Source: WGOA01 sp964429745 (GTDB taxonomy: Bacteria > Bacteroidota > Bacteroidia > Chitinophagales > BACL12). From it: a stretch of DNA of 50,348 nt. Both the position numbers and the translations under genes were made by a program. The stretch's first letter is position 1. Each line of letters starts with the position of its first letter. The notes under the pieces were generated by a model. It saw nothing but the letters and a program-made list of their open reading frames with translations. It was not told where the DNA came from and ran no database searches. Of the stretch, positions 42,408 to 50,348 are shown piece after piece. The stretch covers positions 1 to 50,348 of the forward strand of contig CAYSDI010000015.1 in NCBI GenBank assembly GCA_964429745.1, read 5' to 3'.

Positions 42408-44072
42408 TTAGCGGGTGAACGCGATACGGCGCTCTGTGCTGTTGCCACGCTCATCTTTGATCAACAAAACAAGTACGTGGCGCCCTGGTTCAAGCGTTCC
42501 TTCCAAATCGTGGTAAAGCAGGCTGTTTTTCGGCTCGTATTCAAACAAAACCCAGTGGCCGTCGATTTCGCCGCGGTATGACTTGATGCCGCTCAGGTTG
42601 TCTGAAATTTTAAAGCTCAACCGGGCTTTTGGCCCTACCCATTGCCCGGCTTTTAAGTTGACCGAATTGACCACAGGGGCAACGCTGTCAATCATCACGT
42701 AGAATTCGCCCAGTTTATCGGACTTGGTCTGCATGTAGCCGTCGACCCAGGTGCCTCCCAGTGTTTTGCGCCGCCCGGCATCGTCCACATTCACGACGAG
42801 GGCTTTGTCCCGGTAGCGTTCGGGCACTTTGTTCGCCCGTATGCTGATGGTGGCTTCCCGGTGAATGGGCGTGTAAGAATCGCCCAGCCGGTATTTGTCT
42901 GACCAGCCGCTGCCTTTCTCTTGCCCGTAGTTCAGGTATAAATCTTCGTACAAACTGCCCTCAGCCAGTTCCATGCGGATTCCGTCGGCTTCAAAAGTGG
43001 TGCCGTCGGCCCAGGCCACTTCGCTTTGGTAGGGTTTGGGCGACGGCTTTCCGAGGGAATCGCTTTGCACGCGGAACGCAACAGTGGTGAGGTTTCCGGA
43101 GTAATCGTACACGCGAATTTCAACCTCATGCGATACGCCAGGGCCGAGTTCCAGCAGCCCTTCGCCCGGTAAAAAGGAATATATGCCCAGGCCGTTGCCG
43201 GGCAATTTGAACAGCCGGTGCACCTTGCGCTGCGATTCCATGTTCAACCGGTAATCCAGGTGAGCATTGAGGTAACGGCGCTTTGCGTAAGGCAGCGAAT
43301 CCATCTGAAAGCGAAAATGCGGCTTGCCGTCGAGCAGCATTTCCATTCGGTAAACACCGTTGCGGTTCTCGCGGCCGTCCTGGCGGTCCCAGGCGTAAAG
43401 GGCCAGACCTGCGCGCCGTCCCGGAACGCGAATGACTCCTCCGGCAGGCTGCCAGCGGGTGCCCACTTTGGTCAGGGCATAGCTTTTGGGGGCTTGCGCC
43501 GGAAAACCGTCCCAATAGGGGTAGGCGTAGAGGTGACTTAACTCCGGAGGCCGGCTGTCGGCAATAGTAAACCCGCAGGCCAGCGGGTTCAGCGGCGTAT
43601 CACCCCTTCGAACTTCAAAATGTAGGTGTGGACCGGCCGAGGCACCCGTATTACCTGACTTGGCCACCACCTGCCCTTTGGTTATGAGCAGAGTATTGGG
43701 GGCCAGGGCCAGATCCAGTTCGAATTGTTCGCGTTCGTATTGCTGGGCCCGCACGTATTGGGCAATGCCTTCCCCGTATGCCTCCAGGTGGCCGTACACG
43801 GTCGTCAACCCGTTGGGATGCGTGAGGTACAGCGCTTTGCCATAACCATTAGGTCCAACCACAATGCGCGAAACGTAGCCCTCCGCACAAGCGTAAACAG
43901 GCAGCCCCGTGGTCTGGTCCGTGGCAATGTCCAGCCCGGCGTGAAAATGGTTGTTTCGCAGCTCGCCGAAGTTGCCGGTGAGCCTGAGCGGAATGCCCAG
44001 CGGCGGTACAAAATCCTGAGCGTAAGGCCGCAGCGATGCCAGGAGGCTAAGCAGCAGCAAGCAATAGCGCAT
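42408..44072 (-). CDS. M23-family metallopeptidase
   Basis: A 554-residue exported protein with signal peptide RYCLLLLSLLASLRPYA and an N-terminal LytM/M23 domain (about 25-160). Zinc ligands are present: His44 and Asp48 in NNHFHAGLDIA and the second His pair in SAGPHLHFEV, so it is probably an active peptidoglycan endopeptidase. The remaining 400 residues form beta-rich domains of unknown role. The first ATG (44072) lies 5 bases after the stop of the preceding LOG gene; a TTG at 44081 is an alternative. Confidence 0.9.
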   Translation of the reverse strand: MRYCLLLLSLLASLRPYAQDFVPPLGIPLRLTGNFGELRNNHFHAGLDIATDQTTGLPVYACAEGYVSRIVVGPNGYGKALYLTHPNGLTTVYGHLEAYGEGIAQYVRAQQYEREQFELDLALAPNTLLITKGQVVAKSGNTGASAGPHLHFEVRRGDTPLNPLACGFTIADSRPPELSHLYAYPYWDGFPAQAPKSYALTKVGTRWQPAGGVIRVPGRRAGLALYAWDRQDGRENRNGVYRMEMLLDGKPHFRFQMDSLPYAKRRYLNAHLDYRLNMESQRKVHRLFKLPGNGLGIYSFLPGEGLLELGPGVSHEVEIRVYDYSGNLTTVAFRVQSDSLGKPSPKPYQSEVAWADGTTFEADGIRMELAEGSLYEDLYLNYGQEKGSGWSDKYRLGDSYTPIHREATISIRANKVPERYRDKALVVNVDDAGRRKTLGGTWVDGYMQTKSDKLGEFYVMIDSVAPVVNSVNLKAGQWVGPKARLSFKISDNLSGIKSYRGEIDGHWVLFEYEPKNSLLYHDLEGTLEPGRHVLVLLIKDERGNSTERRIAFTR

Positions 44073-44077
44073 GGTGA

Positions 44078-44806
44078 TCAAAAGTTCGGCCGAATGCGGG
44101 AAGATTCCGGCTCGTAAAATTTACTAATGAATTCGGCAGCTTCGCCGGGGTCGTCGGTAAGGTGAATCAGGTCCAGGTCAGCGGCGTTGATGTTGTTCTC
44201 TACGCCGAGCATGGTGCTCCGGATCCATTCCAATAAGCCGGACCAAAAGTCTACACCCACCATAACAATAGGTACGCGGTCAATTTTGTGGGTTTGGATG
44301 AGCGTCAACGATTCAAACATTTCGTCCATGGTGCCAAAACCGCCGGGCATGAACACAAAGCCCTGTGCGTACTTGACAAACATGACTTTGCGGACAAAGA
44401 AATAGTTGAAGTTGAAGATCTTGTCGGAATCCACAAACGCATTCACGCCTTGTTCAAAAGGCAAATCTATGTTCAATCCCACGGACTTGCCCTCTTCCAA
44501 TTGCGCACCTTTGTTGGCCGCTTCCATGATGCCAGGACCGCCGCCCGTGATAATGCCGAATCCTTCCGCCACCAGCCTGCGGGCAATGTCCACCGTCAGT
44601 TCGTAGTAGGGGTGACCCGGTTTGGTGCGCGCCGATCCATAAATGGAAACGCAGGGTCCGATTTTGTCCAGCCGTTCAAAGCCGTCCACGAATTCCGCCA
44701 TAATCTTGAACATCCTCCAGGAGGATTCAGCGCGGATTTCCATCCAGCTTTTGTTCTTGCGCAGTTCTTTCTTGCGGAATCGTTCTTCAGTGTTTTGATC
44801 CATCAT
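44078..44806 (-). CDS. LOG-family protein (TIGR00730-type, probable nucleotide 5'-monophosphate phosphoribohydrolase)
   Basis: A 242-residue protein of the LOG/lysine decarboxylase-like family. The signature PGGFGTMDEMFE is present, with ISIYGSARTKPGHPYYE-type N terminus and GIITGGGPGIMEAANKGA. LOG proteins cleave cytokinin ribotides or related nucleotides; a role in purine salvage is more likely in bacteria. The ATG at 44806 overlaps the stop of the symporter gene by four bases (ATGA); a second ATG follows three bases later. Confidence 0.93.
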   Translation of the reverse strand: MMDQNTEERFRKKELRKNKSWMEIRAESSWRMFKIMAEFVDGFERLDKIGPCVSIYGSARTKPGHPYYELTVDIARRLVAEGFGIITGGGPGIMEAANKGAQLEEGKSVGLNIDLPFEQGVNAFVDSDKIFNFNYFFVRKVMFVKYAQGFVFMPGGFGTMDEMFESLTLIQTHKIDRVPIVMVGVDFWSGLLEWIRSTMLGVENNINAADLDLIHLTDDPGEAAEFISKFYEPESSRIRPNF

Positions 44807-46404
44807 TCCTTGTTTGCGGTGGAAGGGCTGGCGTGGGGATTGCGGGATATTGCCCATAAACCAAGTGCCGTCAGCATTCCATTGTAAATCAATATTTCAA
44901 ACCCAATCTGGTAGCCCCCCAGGGCCTGCGTAACGCCCTCTTTCCAGGCTGCAATGGCTGCAGCATCCAGTCCTATCAGCGGCCCCACAATGCTTTGCCC
45001 TGCCAAGGCCAGGCAAATGAGCACCGAGCCGATGCACACAAACGGGGTTAACCGATCGCGAATGGGCCGCTTGCTGAACAAGCCGAACCCGTAAAGCCCC
45101 AGCAGCGGCCCGTACGTAAACCCGGCGGCCTGGAAAATGTTGCCGAGCACATCGCCGCTGGACCAAGTGTAAAAGCCGTAGCAGGTAAACAGGATCAACA
45201 GCGAGATGCCCCCGTGTACGGTATAACGAGTATTTCGAATGCGAGTTTCGCGGGCCGCTTCCTCCTGCAGGTCTGCTGCGGACAGTTGAACGGGAATATG
45301 GGCTTCGCGGTCTACCTCCACCCCCAAAATATCCACGCAAAAGGAGGTGGTCAGCGCGGTAATGGCGGAGTCGGCGCTGGAAAAGGCCGCAGCAACGAGA
45401 CCGATGACAAAAATCGCCCCGAGCAGCGGCGGAAAATGCTCAAACGCCAGCATCGGGTAAAGAAAATCGGTTTTGGCTGGCATGGCGATGCCGGTTTGGG
45501 CGATGTAGAGGTACAACAGGGCACCCAGCGTCACGAACAGCAGGTTCACACCCACCAGCACGACGCTGAAAACAGCCATATTTTTCTGTGCGTCGCGGAT
45601 GTTGGGACAGGAATTATTCTTCTGCATCATGTCCTGATCCAGTCCGGTCATAACGGTGGAAATGGCCGCACCGGCCAGGAACTGCTTTCCGAAAAAGGTC
45701 GAGGCACTCGGGTCGCCAAAAAACCACTTTCCAAGCCCCGCCTCCCGGATAGCAGGGAAAACCTGCCCGAGGCTAAGGTCCAATTCGCCCGAAATATACC
45801 AGGCTGTAAACGCCACCGAAGCCAGCATAAACGCCGTTTGCAACGTGTCCGTGTACACGATCGTGCGGATGCCGCCTTGGTAGGTGTAGAGCCAAATGAG
45901 CACTAGGGTTACGGCGATGGTGGCTATATAGGGTACCCCCATGGCGTCCAAAATGAAGGACTGGAACACCACCGTGACCAGGAAAATGCGGAACGTGGAG
46001 CCCAAGGTGCGAGAAAGCAGGAAAAACCAGGCCCCGGTAAGGTAACTCGTTGGACCGAAGCGCTGATCCAGGTATGTGTAAATGGAGGTAAGCCGCAGGC
46101 GGTAGTAAAGCGGCATAAGAATCAGCGCAATGATGGCGTACCCCACCAGGTAACCCAATACCAATTGCATGTAGCTAAACTGCTGGTTGGGGCTGCTCAG
46201 GTTGCCCACGACTCCCGGCACGGAAATAAACGTCACGCCCGACAGCGAGGCCCCGATCATCCCAAAGGACACCAGCGGCCAGGGAGAACGGTGACCCCCA
46301 ATGAAGTAATCGGCATTTTTGGCTTTGCGGCCGGTCCAATGGGCTACGAGCAAAAGCAGCAGAAAATAGCCCAGGACCAGGCTTCCAATGGCTAGAGGAG
46401 TCAT
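44803..46404 (-). CDS. Sodium:solute symporter family transporter
   Basis: A 533-residue inner-membrane protein of the SSS family with about 13 hydrophobic segments. Typical features: N-terminal ADYFIGGHRSPWPLVSFGMIGASLSGVTFISVPG, SIYTYLDQRFGP, YTYQGGIRTIVYTDTLQTAFML and the Na2-site-like AAAFSSADSAITALTTSF. The substrate (sugar, carboxylate, amino acid) is not predictable. It overlaps the LOG gene and follows the PorG-like gene with a gap of 16 bases, so the three may be cotranscribed. Confidence 0.93.
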   Translation of the reverse strand: MTPLAIGSLVLGYFLLLLLVAHWTGRKAKNADYFIGGHRSPWPLVSFGMIGASLSGVTFISVPGVVGNLSSPNQQFSYMQLVLGYLVGYAIIALILMPLYYRLRLTSIYTYLDQRFGPTSYLTGAWFFLLSRTLGSTFRIFLVTVVFQSFILDAMGVPYIATIAVTLVLIWLYTYQGGIRTIVYTDTLQTAFMLASVAFTAWYISGELDLSLGQVFPAIREAGLGKWFFGDPSASTFFGKQFLAGAAISTVMTGLDQDMMQKNNSCPNIRDAQKNMAVFSVVLVGVNLLFVTLGALLYLYIAQTGIAMPAKTDFLYPMLAFEHFPPLLGAIFVIGLVAAAFSSADSAITALTTSFCVDILGVEVDREAHIPVQLSAADLQEEAARETRIRNTRYTVHGGISLLILFTCYGFYTWSSGDVLGNIFQAAGFTYGPLLGLYGFGLFSKRPIRDRLTPFVCIGSVLICLALAGQSIVGPLIGLDAAAIAAWKEGVTQALGGYQIGFEILIYNGMLTALGLWAISRNPHASPSTANKE

Positions 46405-46420
46405 CCGGGGGAAGGGGCCC

Positions 46421-47269
46421 TCAGAACGTCGGGCAACGGACGTTCTTGCCGCCGCGGGGTGGGCGGATCAGGTTGCGCGATACAGTGATGCCGGCAACGG
46501 CAAACCAGTCTTTGATGTCAGGGTTGCCGCGCTGAACAGTGTCGTCCCAGTTCAGGGGCTCGGTATTAAGGTATTCGCCGGTGCGGTTAGAGAGGTTCCA
46601 GGCCAGAATGCCGTTTTCAGCAATGAGGATTTCCTGGGCCACAAAGGTGGTGCTGACGTCATCCAGGTAATCTGTCCAGGTCTTGGTGATTTTGAATTCC
46701 AGACCGAGCGTCCAGTTTTCGGTTACCGCGTAACGGACACCGGCACCCCCTGCTACCCCAAACTGGGTAAGCTTGTAAGGGTCGCGTTCGGGATAAGCTT
46801 CTGTTCCCTGACCTTCGGTGCCCAGCGGCTGCAGCTCTACCCACTGCCCCTGGAAAAAGGCGCGGGGGTTGAACCGGAACACCGTGGGACCCGCAAAAAC
46901 ATATGGGCTGAAGCGCTCTTTCAGGCGCTTGGCGTTGAAGCCAATGATGTTTAATTCAGCCAGAATAGCGCCTTCGTAAATGTCCGAAGTAAAGGACAGG
47001 TTGCGCAGGTTGGCATAGCTGCGGGAGCTGTTTTGATCACCGCCTGAAATGCGGCCGTAACCCGCCTGGGCTTTGATGCCGAAATAGGGATTGAAATTGT
47101 ATTTTAGAAATCCGTAAATAGACGGGTGGGTTTCTTCAATTCGGAAGGCTACCTCGGCAAGGTCGCCGTTGTAACTCATTCCACCACCCAAAAGACCGAT
47201 CTCGGCATACTGGGCTTTGCTCAAAACCGGAATTAAGGCAAGCAACAAGGGTAAAACAAACTTCTTCAA
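46421..47269 (-). CDS. PorG-like outer-membrane protein (DUF6089 type)
   Basis: A 282-residue beta-barrel-like protein resembling the T9SS component PorG: signal peptide KKFVLPLLLALIPVLSKAQ, EIGLLGGGMSYNGDLAE, YNFNPYFGIKAQAGYGRISG, then alternating strands including VAGGAGVRYAVTENWTLGLEFKITKTWTDYLDDV. In characterised Bacteroidota PorG works with the PorK/N ring in protein export through T9SS. The window also encodes two T9SS substrates, which fits but does not prove the role. The start is a TTG at 47269, since no ATG precedes the signal peptide. Confidence 0.8.
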   Translation of the reverse strand: MKKFVLPLLLALIPVLSKAQYAEIGLLGGGMSYNGDLAEVAFRIEETHPSIYGFLKYNFNPYFGIKAQAGYGRISGGDQNSSRSYANLRNLSFTSDIYEGAILAELNIIGFNAKRLKERFSPYVFAGPTVFRFNPRAFFQGQWVELQPLGTEGQGTEAYPERDPYKLTQFGVAGGAGVRYAVTENWTLGLEFKITKTWTDYLDDVSTTFVAQEILIAENGILAWNLSNRTGEYLNTEPLNWDDTVQRGNPDIKDWFAVAGITVSRNLIRPPRGGKNVRCPTF

Positions 47270-47694
47270 CGGGTCGAAATTTGGTGTCGTTTTTTAAACA
47301 GCAGGGCTGGTAGGACAGCCTGCCTTTCAGGAGCGATTCGCAGCAATCCGCACCGTTTGGCCCTACTACCGCTGATTCGTAAAACGAAAACAGGGGTTGA
47401 ATATTGGGCCAAACACGCGGAAATCCGCTCCAAGCCTCTAAAATAGGCGATTCTTGCGGAATGGCCACGGAAGTTGAGGCTGCCTTTAGAGATTAACGCA
47501 ATTCCTTATACGGGTGTCGGGGCCCAGGGTTACTTAAATTGCCTTGTTTTGTTGCGCGCTAAGTGTTTAAACCACTCCGCCAGGCTAGCTGCTTTCGTAG
47601 TTTTACCGCGCTAAGTGCCCTTTGTGTTTGGGCAAGCTGTCGATTCGCCAGGCTGCAAGGCCGCGTGACTTGAAATTTAAGAGAACCCCTCAAA
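47270..47694. other. Divergent intergenic region
   Basis: 425 bases between the PorG-like gene and recR. No gene is supported; a minus-strand frame reaching into it overlaps porG out of frame and has no features. It contains a hairpin near 47310-47335, the core TTTACCGCGC (47602-47611) related to the 22-bp tandem repeat at 38344, and two loosely similar CGCTAAGTG segments (47560 and 47610). No clear promoter pair was found. Confidence 0.5.
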
Positions 47695-48327
47695 ATGAAC
47701 CTGCCCTCCCGGCTCATGGAAGATGCGGTGGAGGCTTTTGCCTCTCTGCCTGGCATTGGCCGGAAAACCGCGCTGCGCATGGTGCTGCACCTGCTCCGCC
47801 GCGATACCGCTGATGTGGACCGATTTGGGGCTGCAGTTGTGCGCCTTCGCCGGGAGATTCGCTTTTGCCAAACTTGCCGCAATGCCTCGGATTCGGACGT
47901 TTGCTCTATTTGCGCTAACCCTTCCCGGAACAAGGGCATGGTGTGTGTGGTGGAAAACATCCGGGATTTGCTGGCCATAGAGCAAACCGGGCAGTACCAC
48001 GGCCGCTACCATGTGTTGGGCGGGGTTATTTCGCCCATAGATGGTATTGGCCCCGACCAGTTGGAGATTGCCTCGCTGCTGGACCGCGCGCGGACCGGGG
48101 AGATTCGCGAAGCCATCATGGCCGTGCCTCCCACCATTGAAGGCGACACCACCATCTACTACCTGAGCAACCGGCTGGAGCCGCTGGGAGTGACGGTTTC
48201 CACGATTGCGAGGGGCGTTTCATTTGGCGGCGATCTGGAATACGTAGACGAGCTAACGCTTGCCCGCTCCATTGCCACCCGCCGGCCCTATACCAATGCT
48301 CCCGGCTCTGATTTTTCCACCCGCTAA
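47695..48327 (+). CDS. recR: Recombination protein RecR
   Basis: RecR forms the ring that, with RecO, loads RecA on gapped DNA. The 210-residue protein has the helix-hairpin-helix LPGIGRKTALRMVLHLL, the zinc finger CQTCRNASDSDVCSIC (four Cys, about residues 61-76), and the Toprim domain VCVVENIRDLLAIEQTGQYHGRYHVLGG, then IMAVPPTIEGDTTIYYL and GVSFGGDLEYVDE. Full length. The glycosyltransferase gene begins 18 bases later, so the two may share a transcript. Confidence 0.98.
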   Translation: MNLPSRLMEDAVEAFASLPGIGRKTALRMVLHLLRRDTADVDRFGAAVVRLRREIRFCQTCRNASDSDVCSICANPSRNKGMVCVVENIRDLLAIEQTGQYHGRYHVLGGVISPIDGIGPDQLEIASLLDRARTGEIREAIMAVPPTIEGDTTIYYLSNRLEPLGVTVSTIARGVSFGGDLEYVDELTLARSIATRRPYTNAPGSDFSTR

Positions 48328-48345
48328 GCGCCGAATTTGCCCCTT

Positions 48346-50348
48346 ATGCCCAGGCTTTCGGTCATCATCGTCAATTACAACGTCAAGCATTTTCTCGAGC
48401 AGGCGCTCGTAGCGGTGCAGCGCGCAGCGGTGCGGGTCAGCACAGAAATCATTGTGGTGGACAACCGCTCCGTAGACGGCTCCAACGAAATGGTGGCGCG
48501 CAGATTTCCCGAAGTGAAGCTGGTTCGCAACGCCCGGAACGTGGGCTTTTCGGCGGCCAACAACCAGGGCATGGCGCTTGCTACCGGCGACTACTTTTTG
48601 TTGCTGAATCCGGACACGGTTGTGGCCGAAGACACCCTGGAGCAAACGGTGGCATTCATGGATGCGCATTCGGATGCCGGCGGTTTGGGCGTGAAAATGC
48701 TGGACGGGCGAGGCAATTTTTTGCCCGAGAGCAAGCGAGCCTTTCCCGCGCCAGCGGTGGCCTTTTGGAAAGCCTTTGGCTTTTCTGCGCTGTTCCCGCG
48801 CAGCCGCGTTTTCGGACGCTACCACCTTGGCTACCTGGACGAAAACCAGACCCACGAAGTAGACGTGCTGGCGGGCGCCTTTATGCTGCTGCGCCGCTCG
48901 GTCATTGATCGGATTGGCGGCTTGGACGAGGTGTTTTTCATGTACGGCGAGGACATCGACCTCTCGTACAGGATTGTGCAGGCGGGCTATAAGAATTATT
49001 ATTTTCCGCACAGCCCCATCATTCACTACAAAGGAGAAAGCACTAAAAAAGGCAGCCTGAACTATGTGCGTATGTTCTACGCGGCCATGAAAATATTTGC
49101 GCGCAAACATTTCAGCGGCAGTTCGGCCCGCCTTTACATTGCGCTCCTTGATTTTGCCATCAGCGTTCGCGCAGTGCTGGCCTTGCTCCGGCGGTTCTTT
49201 GGGCGCATAGCCGCGCCGTTGCTTGACGCCGCACTGATTTTCACCGGAATGTGGCTGCTTAAAAATTTCTGGGAGCAAAACATAAAGTGGCTCGAAGGGG
49301 TGCGTTACCCGCCCGAATACCTGACCATCAACGTGCCGTTGTACATCTCGCTTTGGCTCGGTTCCATCTGGCTAAGCGGCGGTTACGACCGCGGTGCGCG
49401 GACCTTGCAAATTGTGCGCGGGTTGTTTTTTGGGACGCTGCTGATTGCCGCCACGTATGGATTTTTGGAAGAAGGCCTGCGGTTCAGCCGCGGTATGATT
49501 GTGAGCGGTGCTGTCTGGGCTGCGGTGGCAACGGCGGGATGGCGGCTGCTGTTGCATTTTGCGCGAAACGGCAATTTCCGGCTTGGCGAAAGCGGTCCCA
49601 AGCGACTGCTGATCGTGGGTTCTGAAGCCGAAGTACTTCGCGTGCTGTCGCTGTTGGAACGCTTTGAAGTAGACGTGGATCTGGCCGGTTTTGTGCAGCC
49701 AGGCGAAGGGCCCTTTTTCGATGACCGACTGCTTGGCGGATTGAACGAACTGCCCGATATTGCCGCGGTGTTTGCCATAGACGAAATTATTTTTTGTGGC
49801 CGCGACATGGAAGCCGGCGACATCATCGCCTGGATGACCAGGCTCGGGCCGGATCTGGACTACAAAATTGTTCCCGACGGCGCGGTGAGCATCATCGGCA
49901 GCAATTCGCGCAACACCGCCGGCGACCTCTATTCCATTGACATTCACCTGGCCATTGACGAGCCGAGGCAGCGGCGAAGCAAGCGCCTTTTCGACCTGAT
50001 GCTGAGTCTGCTGCTGGTGCTGAGCTGGCCGCTGCAAACGCTGTTGGTGCGACAGCCTTTTGGTTTGCTGCGGAATGTGTTTCAAGTCTTTTCCGGAAGG
50101 CGCAGTTGGGTGGGTTACAGCCCGGTTTCTGATCCGGTTGCTGCGGATCGCCAAGGAATACTTCCAGCGCGGTTGCCGGAATTGCGTCCCGGCATTTTGC
50201 ATCCTGCGGATGCGCTTCCCCGGCAAGCGTTGAACAAACGTTCAAAGAGCGGTTTGGGAGCGGGAAAGACGGAAACCAACGGCGCCGGACCTGGCGGTTT
50301 GGGAGCGGGAAAGACGGAAACCAACGGCGCCGGACCTGGCGGTTTGGG
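48346..50348 (+). CDS. GT2 glycosyltransferase fused to sugar-transferase-like domains (partial, runs off the window)
   Basis: An open frame of 667 codons without a stop before the window end. Residues 1-260: family 2 glycosyltransferase of the rhamnosyltransferase type (SVIIVNYNVKHFLEQAL, NPDT at 88-91, GED at 201-203). About 270-400: hydrophobic helices. About 418-540: a CoA-binding-like Rossmann domain (KRLLIVGSEAEVLRVLSLLERF ... IDEIIFCGRDM) as in sugar-phosphate transferase N termini. From 546: KRLFDLMLSLLLVLSWPL ... RRSWVGYSPV ... LPELRPGIL, resembling a bacterial polyprenyl-phosphate sugar transferase but with no conserved KxR catalytic segment visible. Then a 15-residue tandem repeat. 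Probable role: polysaccharide synthesis at the membrane. No standard frame end is seen, so the true C terminus is unknown. Confidence 0.85.
   Translation, partial: MPRLSVIIVNYNVKHFLEQALVAVQRAAVRVSTEIIVVDNRSVDGSNEMVARRFPEVKLVRNARNVGFSAANNQGMALATGDYFLLLNPDTVVAEDTLEQTVAFMDAHSDAGGLGVKMLDGRGNFLPESKRAFPAPAVAFWKAFGFSALFPRSRVFGRYHLGYLDENQTHEVDVLAGAFMLLRRSVIDRIGGLDEVFFMYGEDIDLSYRIVQAGYKNYYFPHSPIIHYKGESTKKGSLNYVRMFYAAMKIFARKHFSGSSARLYIALLDFAISVRAVLALLRRFFGRIAAPLLDAALIFTGMWLLKNFWEQNIKWLEGVRYPPEYLTINVPLYISLWLGSIWLSGGYDRGARTLQIVRGLFFGTLLIAATYGFLEEGLRFSRGMIVSGAVWAAVATAGWRLLLHFARNGNFRLGESGPKRLLIVGSEAEVLRVLSLLERFEVDVDLAGFVQPGEGPFFDDRLLGGLNELPDIAAVFAIDEIIFCGRDMEAGDIIAWMTRLGPDLDYKIVPDGAVSIIGSNSRNTAGDLYSIDIHLAIDEPRQRRSKRLFDLMLSLLLVLSWPLQTLLVRQPFGLLRNVFQVFSGRRSWVGYSPVSDPVAADRQGILPARLPELRPGILHPADALPRQALNKRSKSGLGAGKTETNGAGPGGLGAGKTETNGAGPGGL
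50251..50348 (+). repeat. 45-bp tandem repeat, in frame
   Basis: Two exact copies of a 45-base unit (50251-50295 and 50296-50340) and the first 8 bases of a third at the window end. In the glycosyltransferase frame each unit encodes GLGAGKTETNGAGPG. The window ends inside the array, so the copy number is not known. Confidence 0.95.

Noticed and set aside
47136..47468. 110-codon minus-strand frame overlapping the PorG-like gene
   Set aside because: It overlaps the PorG-like gene in another frame and has many Cys and Pro residues without any recognisable family pattern.

Overview
The window looks like part of a draft genome (one 100-N scaffold gap) from a fairly G+C-rich member of the Bacteroidota. 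The evidence is lineage-typical content: a PorG-like protein of the type IX secretion system (T9SS), two secreted proteins with T9SS C-terminal sorting domains, an Omp28-type protein, DUF5606-like and DUF4836-like proteins, and promoter-like sequences of the Bacteroidota form (-33 TTG, 18-20 bases, -7 TAnnTTTG). Several starts appear to be TTG or GTG and classical Shine-Dalgarno sequences are not prominent. The exact family cannot be fixed by eye; a high-G+C Saprospiria-like lineage is one possibility.

Layout. 47-5962: a thiamine operon (thiC, a ThiE/TenI-like paralogue, thiD, thiE, thiG, thiH); thiS and thiF are not in the window. 6133-10996: recG and a Ca2+-type P-type ATPase. 11018-13463: a small lipoprotein too short for routine gene calling, HU, a Cys-less ArsC/Spx-like protein, a lipoprotein and a DUF4442 hotdog protein. 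13598-14631: clpS followed by aat, the recognition and tagging halves of the N-degron pathway. 14795-17199: RhlE-type RNA helicase, a VOC protein and an SMI1/KNR4 protein.

17255-24288 is a complete trpEGDCFBA operon, preceded by a Bacteroidota-type promoter, a 21-codon leader peptide with three consecutive Trp codons and a strong intrinsic terminator: a classical attenuator. serA follows, and serine is the co-substrate of TrpB. 25637-26009 holds a terminator, a possible small RNA or 23-aa peptide, and a bidirectional terminator. 26010-33467: Omp28-like thiol-disulfide protein, acyltransferase, lipoprotein esterase, GH13 amylase and a T9SS-exported protein. 33607-38184: uvrB, DUF5606-like protein and an M3 oligopeptidase.

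38212-38311 is the N gap; 55 bp are identical on both sides of it and a 22-bp tandem repeat follows, so the gap is probably an unmerged overlap. 38474-47269 (minus strand): ABC permease and ATPase, DUF4836-like lipoprotein, Bcp peroxiredoxin, M23 endopeptidase, LOG-family protein, sodium:solute symporter, PorG-like protein. 47695-50348: recR and a glycosyltransferase fused to sugar-transferase-like domains, running off the window inside a 45-bp in-frame tandem repeat.

The strongest non-gene signals are the trp attenuator; an AT-rich 34-bp element placed identically before the start codons of trpA and the amylase gene; the possible RNA after serA; and several minisatellite-like repeats (23, 22 and 45 bp).
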